A DNA stretch of 64,000 nt from Xiphydria camelus. Lineage: Eukaryota; Arthropoda; Insecta; Hymenoptera; Xiphydriidae. The notes below the pieces were generated by a model that was given only the letters and a program-made list of their open reading frames with translations, was not told the origin of the DNA and ran no database searches. The stretch covers positions 17,057,543 to 17,121,542 of the forward strand of contig OY783197.1 of the NCBI GenBank assembly GCA_963678675.1, given 5' to 3'. Below are positions 47,884-57,634 of the stretch, piece after piece (within the stretch, counting starts at the first letter, position 1; each line of letters opens with the position of its first letter). A program made the translations under genes and the position numbers.

Positions 47884-48103
47884 CTGTCAAATTAAAATAT
47901 ATTTGTCACTCATCTTCCGTTTATATTTACCCGCGTAATGTACCCAAGTACTGCGGTGCCCTCTGCGCTGAGCTTGACAAAAACGGATCCCCATAACGTA
48001 TCACCTTCGAACCTGAAAAATACGGTGACGAGCCGACTTCGCGCCAACTTTCGAATTCTCAGCTCCTCTCGCCCGAGATTATCGCGTACGCCGCGTATCT
48101 CAC

Positions 48104-48180
48104 CCCGCGACCTGATAGGCGGCCAATCTGCATACCGATGATCGAGGAATCGCGAGGGGCGTGGAGGAGCGGGGCCGCAT
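48104..48180 (-). CDS. Candidate first exon of the SAP-domain gene
   Basis: ATG at 48180 opens 25 codons (MRPRSSTPLAIPRSSVC...) ending in a strong donor, GCGGG/GTGAGA. Its phase 2 end fits the phase of the next exon at 47883. A phase match alone has a one in three chance of being accidental, and the residues are not recognisable. Confidence 0.3.
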
Positions 48181-48628
48181 TTCGGCGAAGGGAGGCGGTG
48201 TTTTAGCATTTCACGTTTGTTTCCATTTAAATGGTAATCGAGTTCATAATGTAATTGTATTCGCGCGTAAGCCGGGGCTCACCGCGCGGCGCCCACCCGT
48301 CGCCATTGTGTGCATTGTTCTGCTTCGCGCATACGATCCATGCGACGACGACGGTGGTGGCGATGTAATGGTGCGGTATTCCAACCGCGCCAAAATCTAG
48401 CCTTGGCCGGTTTCGTTCTCCGCGGCCGCGGAATGTCGTCGCGTCGCCTGGCGCGCGAAAACTATCCCGGAAAACTGCCGGGCTCGCGTGTGTGATTGAT
48501 TTATAAATAATTCCGAACAAGCGAGTGAATCGCCCGCGCGACTCGTCTACGAGAATCTCCGCGCTCGCGTTCTGGCGAATCGTCGATGTATTCAACACGG
48601 ATCATGTTCTCCATACGCGGTATAAAGG

Positions 48629-49234
48629 TGCCCATAGACGTGCAATATTATTGCGCAATATTGGGGTTTGCGCAATATGACTGATCGTGTGTATTTAGTA
48701 TTGAAGGGTTGTTGTACAATATATTATGCAAGCCAAATCGAACTTTAAAAGCCTCCATAGACGTGCAATATTATTGCACAATATTTGGGTTTGTACAATA
48801 TAATCGATCGTGTGTATTTAGTATTGAATGGTTGTACAATATGCTGTACAATATATTGTACAAGCCAAATCGAACTTTTAGGGCCGGTTTTACAAATGTA
48901 GAACCCCTCAAGACTAAATACACACGATCAATTATATTGCACAAACCCCAATATTGCGCAATAATATTGAACGTCTATGGGCAGCCTACAACATATTGTA
49001 GAATCAATATTGTGCAATATTGCACGTCTATGGAGGCCCTTATAGCCGGTTTCACAAATGCCAAATTATACCTAGAATAAGCTGTGCGCGTTTCTATAAC
49101 AATACGACCTATTGATTGTGGTGAAACAGCAGCTAAAAAGTTCAGGTCTTCAAAAGTATCCCCGGTGGCGAGGTAACGTAAGGTTATAAACAATCCCGAT
49201 TATTGTACAATAATATTGCACGTCTATGGGCCAC
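48629..49234. mobile_element. Interleaved foldback cluster, CCATAGACGTGCAATATT arms
   Basis: GTGCCCATAGACGTGCAATA (48629) is inverted at 49215-49234. A second pair, GCCTCCATAGACGTGCAATA (48751) and its inverse ending at 49037, lies inside, and a third inverse arm ends at about 48983. Internal CAATATTATTGCRCAATATT words repeat. Three members of one family appear inserted into or recombined with each other. Confidence 0.75.
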
Positions 49235-50402
49235 TTAACCCACGAGCTCCACGCGCGCGAACTCAGTTCGCTATTCGTCGGGAAAGGAACAGCGGCGGCG
49301 GCGGCAGCCACTTCGGCTCCCGGCCCGGGGAAACGCATTGTTAAACATTACGCGGTGAAGACTCAGCCGAGCCGAAACTCGGGGGTTGGGGTCGGCATCG
49401 GGGTCGGGGGCTCGGAGGGCGTCGCTGCCGAGAGGGACGAGGGCTGCGCTTGTGGCTCTCTCTCTCTCTCTCTCTCTCTCCCTCTCCCTTTAGCAGTGGT
49501 ATAGCTATATACGAGGGCGGCGCAGAGCTGGCTGCCTCTCATACATATTCATCAAACGCTAATTAATCATCGCCCGGCAAACCCACAGCGAGCCACCCTC
49601 TCGGCAACGCGTTGGAGCCCAAAAATACGAGCTCCGCGTAGCGCGGCGGAGAGAGGACACCTATATATTATACCGGGACGAACGACGGACCCAGATGCCC
49701 CGGTATCGTCGTCGCGCTGTAGGCGATGATGTTTTGCCGGAGAGGAGGGAGAAATTTGCGGAATCGGGTTGGAGACCCGAGAAGTATAATATATACCCGC
49801 GTCTTCTCCTTCTCGGCGTGATGTGAAGAGAGCGATCGCTGAGAATTCGCGACGGACGCGCGCACGCGTCGATGCACCGCACGCGCGATCTATCTAAATT
49901 GTAATTTCGTAATCCCGTTTAGCGGGCGAGGCACCTTCGCGCGCACTTGCTCGCCCTCGCTCGGTTCACGCTGACGGGACGCGTATAATTAGGTATCGTT
50001 TATTTTACACCCGACCCGGGTGGGGTGACGGGCCACGCCATAATACGCCACGGGGTCCTACACCCATGGATACCCTTAGTGGTGGCAGCCGCTCGTAGAA
50101 CGCTCCACTGGTAATGCGATGCGATCATCGCCACCCCGCCGACCGTCCATTGATATTGTGCAATGCGGGGAATCTTCTCCCCGTGGTATTTTGCGCCCGT
50201 CTATATTATACGTGTATATCGACGGATTCTTCCCGCCTCGCTTACTTCCGGTATACGCCGATAAAGACATCGAGTCGATTCCGACAAAAATTACGTGACT
50301 TGATAGAATTTCTGCAATATCTCCAAGTTGATATCGCATTTCGAGGATCTTACATCGAAGAAAATTGTTCCACCTTCGGCGTAAAATCGACGATATCTCG
50401 GT

Positions 50403-50512
50403 CCTCCTTTGAGAGCGCATCGATAAGCCCGTGATTTTTGGAATCGGCATGAGAAATGCGTGAGATAAGGTGGTCGAGAGTTCGATTTCGAGGATCTCGG
50501 TTTTTGCGAAAA
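50403..50512 (+). repeat. Diverged ~110-bp dispersed repeat, copy 2
   Basis: TCCTTTGAGAGCGCATCGAT, GGAATCGGCATGAGAAATGC and GGTGGTCGAGAGTTCGATTT follow the order of copies 1 and 3. Confidence 0.5.
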
Positions 50513-51051
50513 ATTGAAAAAATCTCAAGAACCTCGACCTCTCGACTTTTCGTCAAGAATCGAAATCTCCGGAATGTATCGCTCGACCGCGCCATCTCGT
50601 GTATTTTTTCGCGCTGATTACGAAGAAAGCGATTATTCGGTCGATATCTAGAAGGAATTTAGCGATTCGCATATAAATTCTCAAAAACTGTCATTAAATT
50701 TCATAACCGTACATATTATAGTAAATCTTTAATACGGTATTTGAAACTTCAAAAGAAAGTTCTAAAATTTAATACGTTTATTTGAAAATTCAATTTCACA
50801 CTAAAAATTTCATACGTGCATTGGAAAATTAATATACGTAAACTCAAAATTCAAATATTTCTTTGCGTTGTACAACGCAGATATTAATTTTCAAACAGTT
50901 TCGTGTGATTTTTAGTTTCATTACTGCAATTCTTAAAATTCACACAACTTTGTATTTCAAATTTCAAAACATTTTTTAACGGTGCATGTAACGGCAATTT
51001 TATGCGCGACGCATTATTTCCCCGGAAAATCATCGATATCTTGATAGGTAT

Positions 51052-51165
51052 TCCTTTGAAACTTCACCGATGATTCCGTAATTTTCGGAGTCGGCGCGAA
51101 GAGGTACCTATACATCGGATGGGGCGGTCGAGAGTTCGATTCCGAAGATTTTGATTTTCGTGAAT
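51052..51165 (+). repeat. Diverged ~110-bp dispersed repeat, copy 3
   Basis: TTCCTTTGAAACTTCACCGA, GGAGTCGGCGCGAAGAGG and GGGCGGTCGAGAGTTCGATT follow the order of copies 1 and 2. It sits about 650 bp from copy 2. Confidence 0.5.
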
Positions 51166-53134
51166 ACGTCGAGGGGTATCCGAATGTTTGTAGATTCGGA
51201 TGATCTCATTAAGATGAAATGAAAACAAATGCGAGGGCGTTTTGAATCCATATAGGTGTAGGTACCGTCGTAATCCCATTTTAGCGCGAAGTCATCACCC
51301 AACGTGGAACAGATGTGGGGGTTCCGCGTAGTACGCAGCACGGTGCACCGCGACCCTTCGAGCTTCAAGCGCGGTGTACGTATACATATGTATGTATAGT
51401 CGAATCGTTCAAATGCCCCCGAAGGGACCCTTCTGGTTTTTTTGTCGCACGTCTCCTGATGCCTGTACGCGATTGCTCGACTTTGGTCAGATCGCGTAAG
51501 CGCTGTCGAACCACACAGGTACGTTTTGTTTTCTCGACGAATCCAAAGTCAGTACCGCGATCGCGCAGATACCACAGCGACGTCTGCCGACGGAGGTGGT
51601 AACTACGTACTCGCGGCGTGATGATTTGACCGGAGCCGTCAAACGGTATCCCGTCCCATAACAACGGCAGATCGCGCGTTGACAAACGAGTGAGCGGGGC
51701 CATCGGGAGCGCAGTGCCCGGAAGACATATGGCCCCATAAAAAAAAAGGAGATACAAGAGAGGTGGTGTACGGTATAACCATCCAGTAGATCCGATATTA
51801 ATGGAGACCAAACACCGCACATTCTGCTTTCCATGCGCGCCGTCCCCGGAGTGTGTACACACAGTGGATCGCCGTAATGTATCCGATATAATATGTGTAC
51901 ACTCCCCCTTTGGCACAATGGAATGATCTATGACCGCGCGGATCGCCGAACTTGGCCCTTTTTCTCGCTCGCTCCTCGCCCCTCACGGATACCCAGCGCT
52001 CGCTCGTTCTCTCTCGCTCCGTTTTCGCCGAGCCATAAAAATAAACCGGTGGAGAGACAACGCCGCGACGGGTCCGCATGCGAACATCCCTGGCGAACGA
52101 GGGTAGCATCTGTTGGAGGATGCCCGATCACCACGCCCTTCCCTCCTCCCTCCCCCTTGTCGTAAAGTTAAAAGTAGCGAGGAAGAAAAAATCGCGACCG
52201 TTATCGACAGCGACCGCTACTCTCGCACGCGCGTCGAGCCCTTCGCCGCAAGTATGTACCTACGGTGATGATCACATCGATACACGCGGAGAGAGTTTTA
52301 TAGGAGCGGTTCCTAAAAAAATATTGTGATAAATACAACAAAGAATGAAGATGGATGAATATCAGAACGATATTCGATGCAGAGTCGATGCCGGAGGTTG
52401 AGCATAAGCGGGAAACACCTAACGGGACCGGCAAGGATCGACAGCACGTAGCAACGGGCCCAGTACAGGAAGGCAGGATGAGTGGGTGCCTCCGGAAAGC
52501 CGAACTATTCCGGGTATTATCAGAATACCCGCTTACCCTCGCTACCTGCTAGTGCGCACGGTTAGGAAGGCGCATGAGGGAATCAACGAGATTGGAATGT
52601 ACGAGAGCTGGGGACCGTTTCGGTCATTTTCCAGAGGTCCCGTTTTACCCCCGCTACCCGAGGGTACGTCCCAGGCAGGAGGACGTACGAGAGGCAGTGA
52701 GATTCGAGACATTTGCCGGGGGAGTCAACTGCAAACGGCGCTCGAAGACACCATCGCGAACAGATCCATAGTGTAGTTTTTGGATTGAATAAATACGAAC
52801 CGCGAGTGATCCTGCTCGTTCGATTTCTTCCTCCTACAAGATATGACACTCTCAAGATATACTTCAAATGTCGTAAGTATTACTGGTCGAATTAAGCGAA
52901 CACGCGAGAAAACGCGGGGGACTAACTTTTCACGGTTAACGGGGCGAAGGAAGAAAACGTTATCATCGACTCGACGGGATTCGTTCGCGACTACCGTTCA
53001 TGCTGATCATATACAGTTTTTAACGAGTGTGAATTCAAGAGATATTTCGCTCTCGGTCATCCGAGACTTCGCATTTCGATTACCTATGTACGGCGTAACG
53101 TAGCAACGATTCAAACAGTTGTCAATCGTACATA

Positions 53135-54731
53135 CTCCCGGCGACGCAGATTCTGTCGCTGGTGACTTTTGAAAATGTCATTTTTAAACGTACTAACCAA
53201 TGATCAATCAATTCTCATACTTTCATTAACGAGAGTAAACGCCATCGCCGCTAATGAAAGCATGAGAGTTAGTAATAGTTCATTGGCTAGTATAGGGTAA
53301 GTCCGGGATATATGGATCACCGGGATATATGAATCACTCTCCCTCTCCCATCTCTAAACCACGTGAGCGATCGTGCTAGTTTTTAGTGTGAGTATGCCCG
53401 TTAATACACAAAGAAAATCTATAGTGCGATCTTGTCGACCGCGGTTGTGCTTGTCAAAATATTTGACAGTTTTTTCAACGTCTCGACAAAAGTGCTCGAA
53501 ATTTTCGTCATGAATTGGTTTTGGCTATATACCATCGAGATCACTGAAGATTTTTCTGCTCTGTCAAATGGGCCATAACATCAATGCGTGAGGGGTAATT
53601 GATAACTTACGTTATCTCGGTAGGTGTCAATTATGAGTCCCGGGACACGGGGGGGTAAGCCCTCCCCCCCCCTCCCGTAAAACATATAACTCCCGAATTA
53701 TTGTTAGATGGAATTTAATGCTAAAATAAAATGAAAGTCGTATATTTTCCCATAAGTAATTCCAGTTTTTATAGAAACCTTATAAAAATTTAGGAACATT
53801 TTTATGGAATACTGGAAATTTTATATAGTCGATTTTATAAAACTTCTGAAAATGTCATAGAACTAGCGATTTTGATGGAGTAATTTTATAAAAACTTTAT
53901 AAAACAAAATTTTTTTAATAAAATTATGGAAGTTTAAGAAAAACATTTCTTGTAAAATTCATTTACTTTATAAGGTTTTCATAAAACCACTTTATAACAA
54001 AAGAAAATTTTATAAAAATTGTGCAACATTGGGTTTATGAAATAGAAGAATTTTGATAACAAGTTTATAAATTTTATAGGCTTGAAGGAAATATTATCAC
54101 TAGTGTAAAATAGCTAATCATTGCGTCTCATCATTAGTAACTTCAGCTTTATACGAAATCTATATATTTTCGAAGAATCGGCAAAATTTAATTACAAATT
54201 TTTAATTTGTCATGACATTTACGGTTTTTACAAAGTAGCCTTTTTGCTACATCCTTTTGATAAAAATGAACTACACTGGAAAAAGAAGCCAATTACAATA
54301 GCCGATTTGTCACAAAACCCTCTAAAATGCACATTTCCGATTATAAAAACTGTGCCCAAAACATTTGAAAATACTTTTCCCACTCTGTTTTTGATTAATT
54401 ATGATGTTGAATAAATAACTACAATTTTTAAGCTTCTTTTAAAAAGTGATCCATGTATCCCTGAAAAATTTCCTAATCCTCGATTTTTAAATACTTTTCT
54501 AAGTTCTTTGAAACATGTCTGAAATACAAAATATTCAACAACCGTTAATATGTTATCATTCTGCAAAATTGCTACAAAAATTAAAAAGGTAGAATGGATT
54601 TTTCATTACTACTAGAACCGCACACAAGCAGCGATTTAAAACGCAATGATCCATATATCCCGGACTTAGGTACCCTATTTAAAAATTACATTTTAGAAAG
54701 TCACCAGCGACAGAATCTGTGACGTCGGAAG
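53135..54731. mobile_element. MITE of the GATTCTGTCGCTGGTGAC family, interrupted copy
   Basis: The left tip CTCCCGGCGACGCAGATTCT and right tip AGAATCTGTGACGTCGGAAG are inverted matches flanked by TA. The full-length relatives (55602-55816 and 56850-57055) are about 210 bp, so most of this copy is the insert at 53294-54676. Confidence 0.82.
53294..54676. mobile_element. Nested element, AGGGTAAGTCCGGGATATAT tips
   Basis: AGGGTAAGTCCGGGATATAT, then GGATCA, is inverted at the right as ATATATCCCGGACTTAGGTA, ending CCCT. The 1.38-kb interior is AT-rich with TTTATAAAA-type repeats. A 97-codon plus-strand frame (54121-54414) contains no motif I recognise. The target duplication could not be settled. 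Confidence 0.75.
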
Positions 54732-54733
54732 TA

Positions 54734-55094
54734 CAACCCAGGGCATAACTTACAGGCCAGCGAGGCTGATTGCATATCGATTGAGGCACCCCGTTCATTG
54801 CGGCATCCTGAAATTTCATGCTGAATACCAATAGCTCGGATCAGAACAAAGTGGATCGAGTCAAGCGAAAGACGTCAACTATTTCATTCCTGATCTAGAA
54901 TTGAGTTGGCTTCGACATTCTTGTTCGCATTCTTTCTAAATAGTCACGGAAATGTGTTCTTCGTTTGACTCGATCCACTTGGTTCTGATCCGAGCTATCG
55001 GTATTACCATGAAATTACAGGAAGCTGCAGCAAACGGGGTGCCCCAACCGATATGAAAAAAGCGTCGCTGGCCTGCAATTTATATCTTGGGTTG
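54734..55094. mobile_element. Foldback element sharing its TA with the previous MITE
   Basis: The left tip CAACCCAGGGCATAACTTAC and its inverse ending GGGTTG at 55094 bound arms of about 135 bp that include GGATCAGAACAAAGTGGATC or its inverse. Part of the arm (CATATCGATTGAGGCACCCC) resembles the ACGGGTTGCATATCGG family. It begins directly after the TA at 54732-54733 that ends the element at 53135. Confidence 0.78.
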
Positions 55095-55601
55095 CATACC
55101 TAGAGATTTTGATTTTGTATCTCGGATGAGAATGATGAAAAATAGAAATATGAAATAGTTTGCTACTCTGTATAGCGAACACTACGATATTGTATGTGAT
55201 TTTAACGATATCGTATATATAATTTTAAAAAGCGATTGCATTAACTAAAAATTATAATATGTAGAGTATATACCGTATGTCCGAGCGCAAAGTAAGTATA
55301 CATAGGAATTTGTAATTTTATTTTGACCCACGTAGGCCATTTCCAAGTGCGAATGTCATTGGTCATTGCGGATTACTGCCCATGCGTAGCATTTGCATAT
55401 TCATATAGTTAGTAGGAATTATACATAACATTTTATATACAGTATAGCAATCCCTATTTTACTCAATAAATAAGTAATTGGTATACGTGTTGTAAAATTA
55501 ATGTGATAAATATAATGATTTTTTACATAATGCAAGTACCTATATCTTACTACTGCTGTACTTTGTGTTAGAAGACATTACCATAAAATGTTCTCCATGT
55601 A
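55095..55601. other. AT-rich intergenic stretch, nothing recognised
   Basis: AT-rich DNA without coding frames, tRNA-like folds or clear inverted tips. Confidence 0.5.
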
Positions 55602-55816
55602 CACCCGCGCTCACGAATTCTGTCGCTGGTGACTTTTCAAAAAATGTCATATTTAAAAATACCAAAAGATGAATAATTAATTATTATGCTTTCATTAACC
55701 AGGGCAAGCGTCACTGTAGCTAATGAAACTATAAGATTTAATCGTTCATTAGCTGGTACGTTTAAAAGTTGCATTTTAAAAAGTCACCAGAGCGACAGAA
55801 TCCGTGAGCACGGGTG
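55602..55816. mobile_element. MITE of the GATTCTGTCGCTGGTGAC family, intact copy
   Basis: A 215-bp foldback from CACCCGCGCTCACGAATTCT to the inverse ending CGGGTG, flanked by TA at 55600-55601 and 55817-55818. Confidence 0.88.
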
Positions 55817-55818
55817 TA

Positions 55819-56849
55819 CGTAGGCGCGATACGACGCGAAAACTAGTGACGCGGGAAGCGAAGCGATATCGGATTTCCAACTGCGTGTGTAATCTGCGTC
55901 ACGCGCGCGTGGCGACGCGGATAATTGCCCTCGCGTTCCGAGAGCGAGAAATGCAATTTGGATGATTTTCGGCGAACAAACGATAAAATTGGATTTGCCG
56001 GAGGCCGCCCCTATACGCGCGTAGCCTGGAGACGCGTGATCCGAAGGGTGAGTTTTCGGAAGGTGAATCCGAGTACGGGGAGGGTCCTCATGCGGTTCGC
56101 CGGAGGGGGACGAAAGGGGATCAAAGACGCCCCTGTTGATTCCCGCAGCTTCCTCTGACATATTAGGCAGATATTGACTGCGACAGGCACGAGCAATTCT
56201 ACACCTTGCGAGCTTTGATCCGTCTACCTGCGGGATCCGATCCCGATTCGCCCCGATTATGGTATACGCGTATAGCGATAGGAGATTCGCGCTGCGGCCT
56301 ACTCGCGAGTAGTGCGTATACGCGTGATCGTGTAACGACGTATTTCCGCGTTACGAGCGCTAATTTCAAGTGGATACCGGGCTTTTGCTTTTAAATTGAC
56401 CGAGTACCAAGAAGACTTACCTCGTTGCCCCTATAGCGGAAGGTAGCAAGCTGCTATTGCTGCTGCTGTTGCTGCTACTTCGGCTGAAGTTTATACATAT
56501 TATGTGGTAGACGCGCACGAGGATCCAAGAAAACGAAGGGTAGCGTGAGTTCCCTTGGTAACCGGAGGAAGTATCCAGGCAAATAATGTCCGAATCGCGT
56601 TATGTCGATATTGCTCGCGAGTCGACCGACAGTGTCACCTATGCCTGTGGTAGCGAACCATTGGTATTCCGCTCTACTGGTACGCGAGTCTGCAAGAGCG
56701 CGGTGAGAACGCGTCGAACTGTATTAACGACGGTCGATCGATCGTCGAGGATAACAACGGGAACCACGGATGGTCAGTACGATACCTAGAGCGAGAATGC
56801 GACGATAAAATTTCAATTACAAACCATTCGCCAGTCGCGATTGATAGTA
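55819..56849. other. GC-rich stretch, no confident gene
   Basis: Contains a GCT-repeat near 56450-56476 and a strong minus-strand donor-like GAG/GTAAGT at about 56421. The open frame before that donor has no recognised motif and no clear acceptor. Confidence 0.35.
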
Positions 56850-57055
56850 CTACCATCACGGATTCTGTCGCTGGTGACTTTTTAAACTGTCATTTTTAAA
56901 CGAACTAACTAATGATCGATCAATTCTCAAGCTTCATTAACCAGAGTAAACGCCACTGGAGCTAACGAGAGCATGAGAATTAATTGTTCATTGACTTGTG
57001 TGTTTAAAAATGACATTTTAAAAAGTCACCGACGACAGAATCCGTGACGCCGGGA
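56850..57055. mobile_element. MITE of the GATTCTGTCGCTGGTGAC family, third copy
   Basis: ATCACGGATTCTGTCGCTGG at the left and GACAGAATCCGTGACGCC at the right are inverted. The arms continue with GTCATTTTTAAACGAACTAA or its equivalent. It lies about 580 bp upstream of the P450 start codon. Confidence 0.82.
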
Positions 57056-57574
57056 GATCGTATTCTTTTTTGACAACACGATCACTCTTTAAATGTACTC
57101 CAAGAAATTATATTTTCATGCGATCGCGTTACGATCGTTCGTCACAGCGTGCATCGTCATTGTTCAATTTAACGATATGTTTTGACGATCGTTCGAGTAA
57201 CTGGATATTTTGCCGTACGACGAAACGATCGCGATAGCCACGACGGCGTGCGATAACCCGGAAAATTGTAAAACGCGCGCTAATAAAAGTCGCGACCGTT
57301 TGATTCGCGTTTCACATGAATTCGTTGCAGCAGAGTGGGGTGGGACGAAAGCTGACCAGACGAAATACCAAATGACGAAACCCTGCTCCTCGCTCTTGCA
57401 CTCGTGATTACGGTCGTTCTTTCATTCGAGCGTCGAGTATTTTTCTGCCCAAGAGTTTTGCGCGTAGCCGCTCGAAAATCAATCGCTTCCACTATAAATG
57501 GCACGGCTGTTAGAAATTAGATCGTTTTAAAAATTATGCCCCTCTTCCACGATACGGCGAACGTCATGGGAACT

Positions 57575-57598
57575 GATATCCGCGATAGGTCTTATCGT
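57575..57598 (+). promoter_or_regulatory. GATA-type sites upstream of the P450 start
   Basis: CTGATATCCGCGATAGGTC followed by TTATCG packs three GATA/TATC words within about 25 bp, 40-60 bp before the ATG. GATA factors drive gut and fat-body genes in insects. The site is suggestive only and lies near or inside the 5' UTR. Confidence 0.3.
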
Positions 57599-57634
57599 TA
57601 AAGAATCGCGTGCGTATAGTTGGGAAAATAAAAA

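Larger units (their letters stand above)
49236..53130. other. Mixed intergenic stretch with two diverged repeats
   Basis: GC-rich DNA with (CT)n near 49457-49482. AT-rich, loosely periodic DNA at 50640-51000 has AAATTCA/TTTCAA words. Two copies of a diverged 110-bp repeat lie at 50403-50512 and 51052-51165. A 183-codon minus-strand frame (51365-51916) and plus-strand frames at 52486-52776 followed by AATAAA (52787) were inspected without finding a recognisable domain or convincing splice pattern. Confidence 0.4.

Noticed and set aside
51365..51916. 183-codon minus-strand open frame containing LPLLWDGIPFDGSGQI
   Set aside because: It looks somewhat protein-like, but I found no known domain, no convincing splice sites and no partner exons.
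52486..52792. Plus-strand frames with PRYL/PRYP words followed by AATAAA
   Set aside because: The similar words arise from an imperfect local duplication read in two frames, and the poly(A) hexamer alone is not evidence of a gene.
55925..56158. 77-codon plus-strand frame with RVIRRVSFRKVNPSTGRVL
   Set aside because: It is basic and faintly resembles ribosome-associated or retroelement tails, but nothing specific, and GC-rich DNA gives such frames readily.
56421..56600. Minus-strand open segment ending in a strong GAG/GTAAGT donor
   Set aside because: Without a clear acceptor, start codon or recognisable residues, it could be a chance donor beside a GCT repeat.
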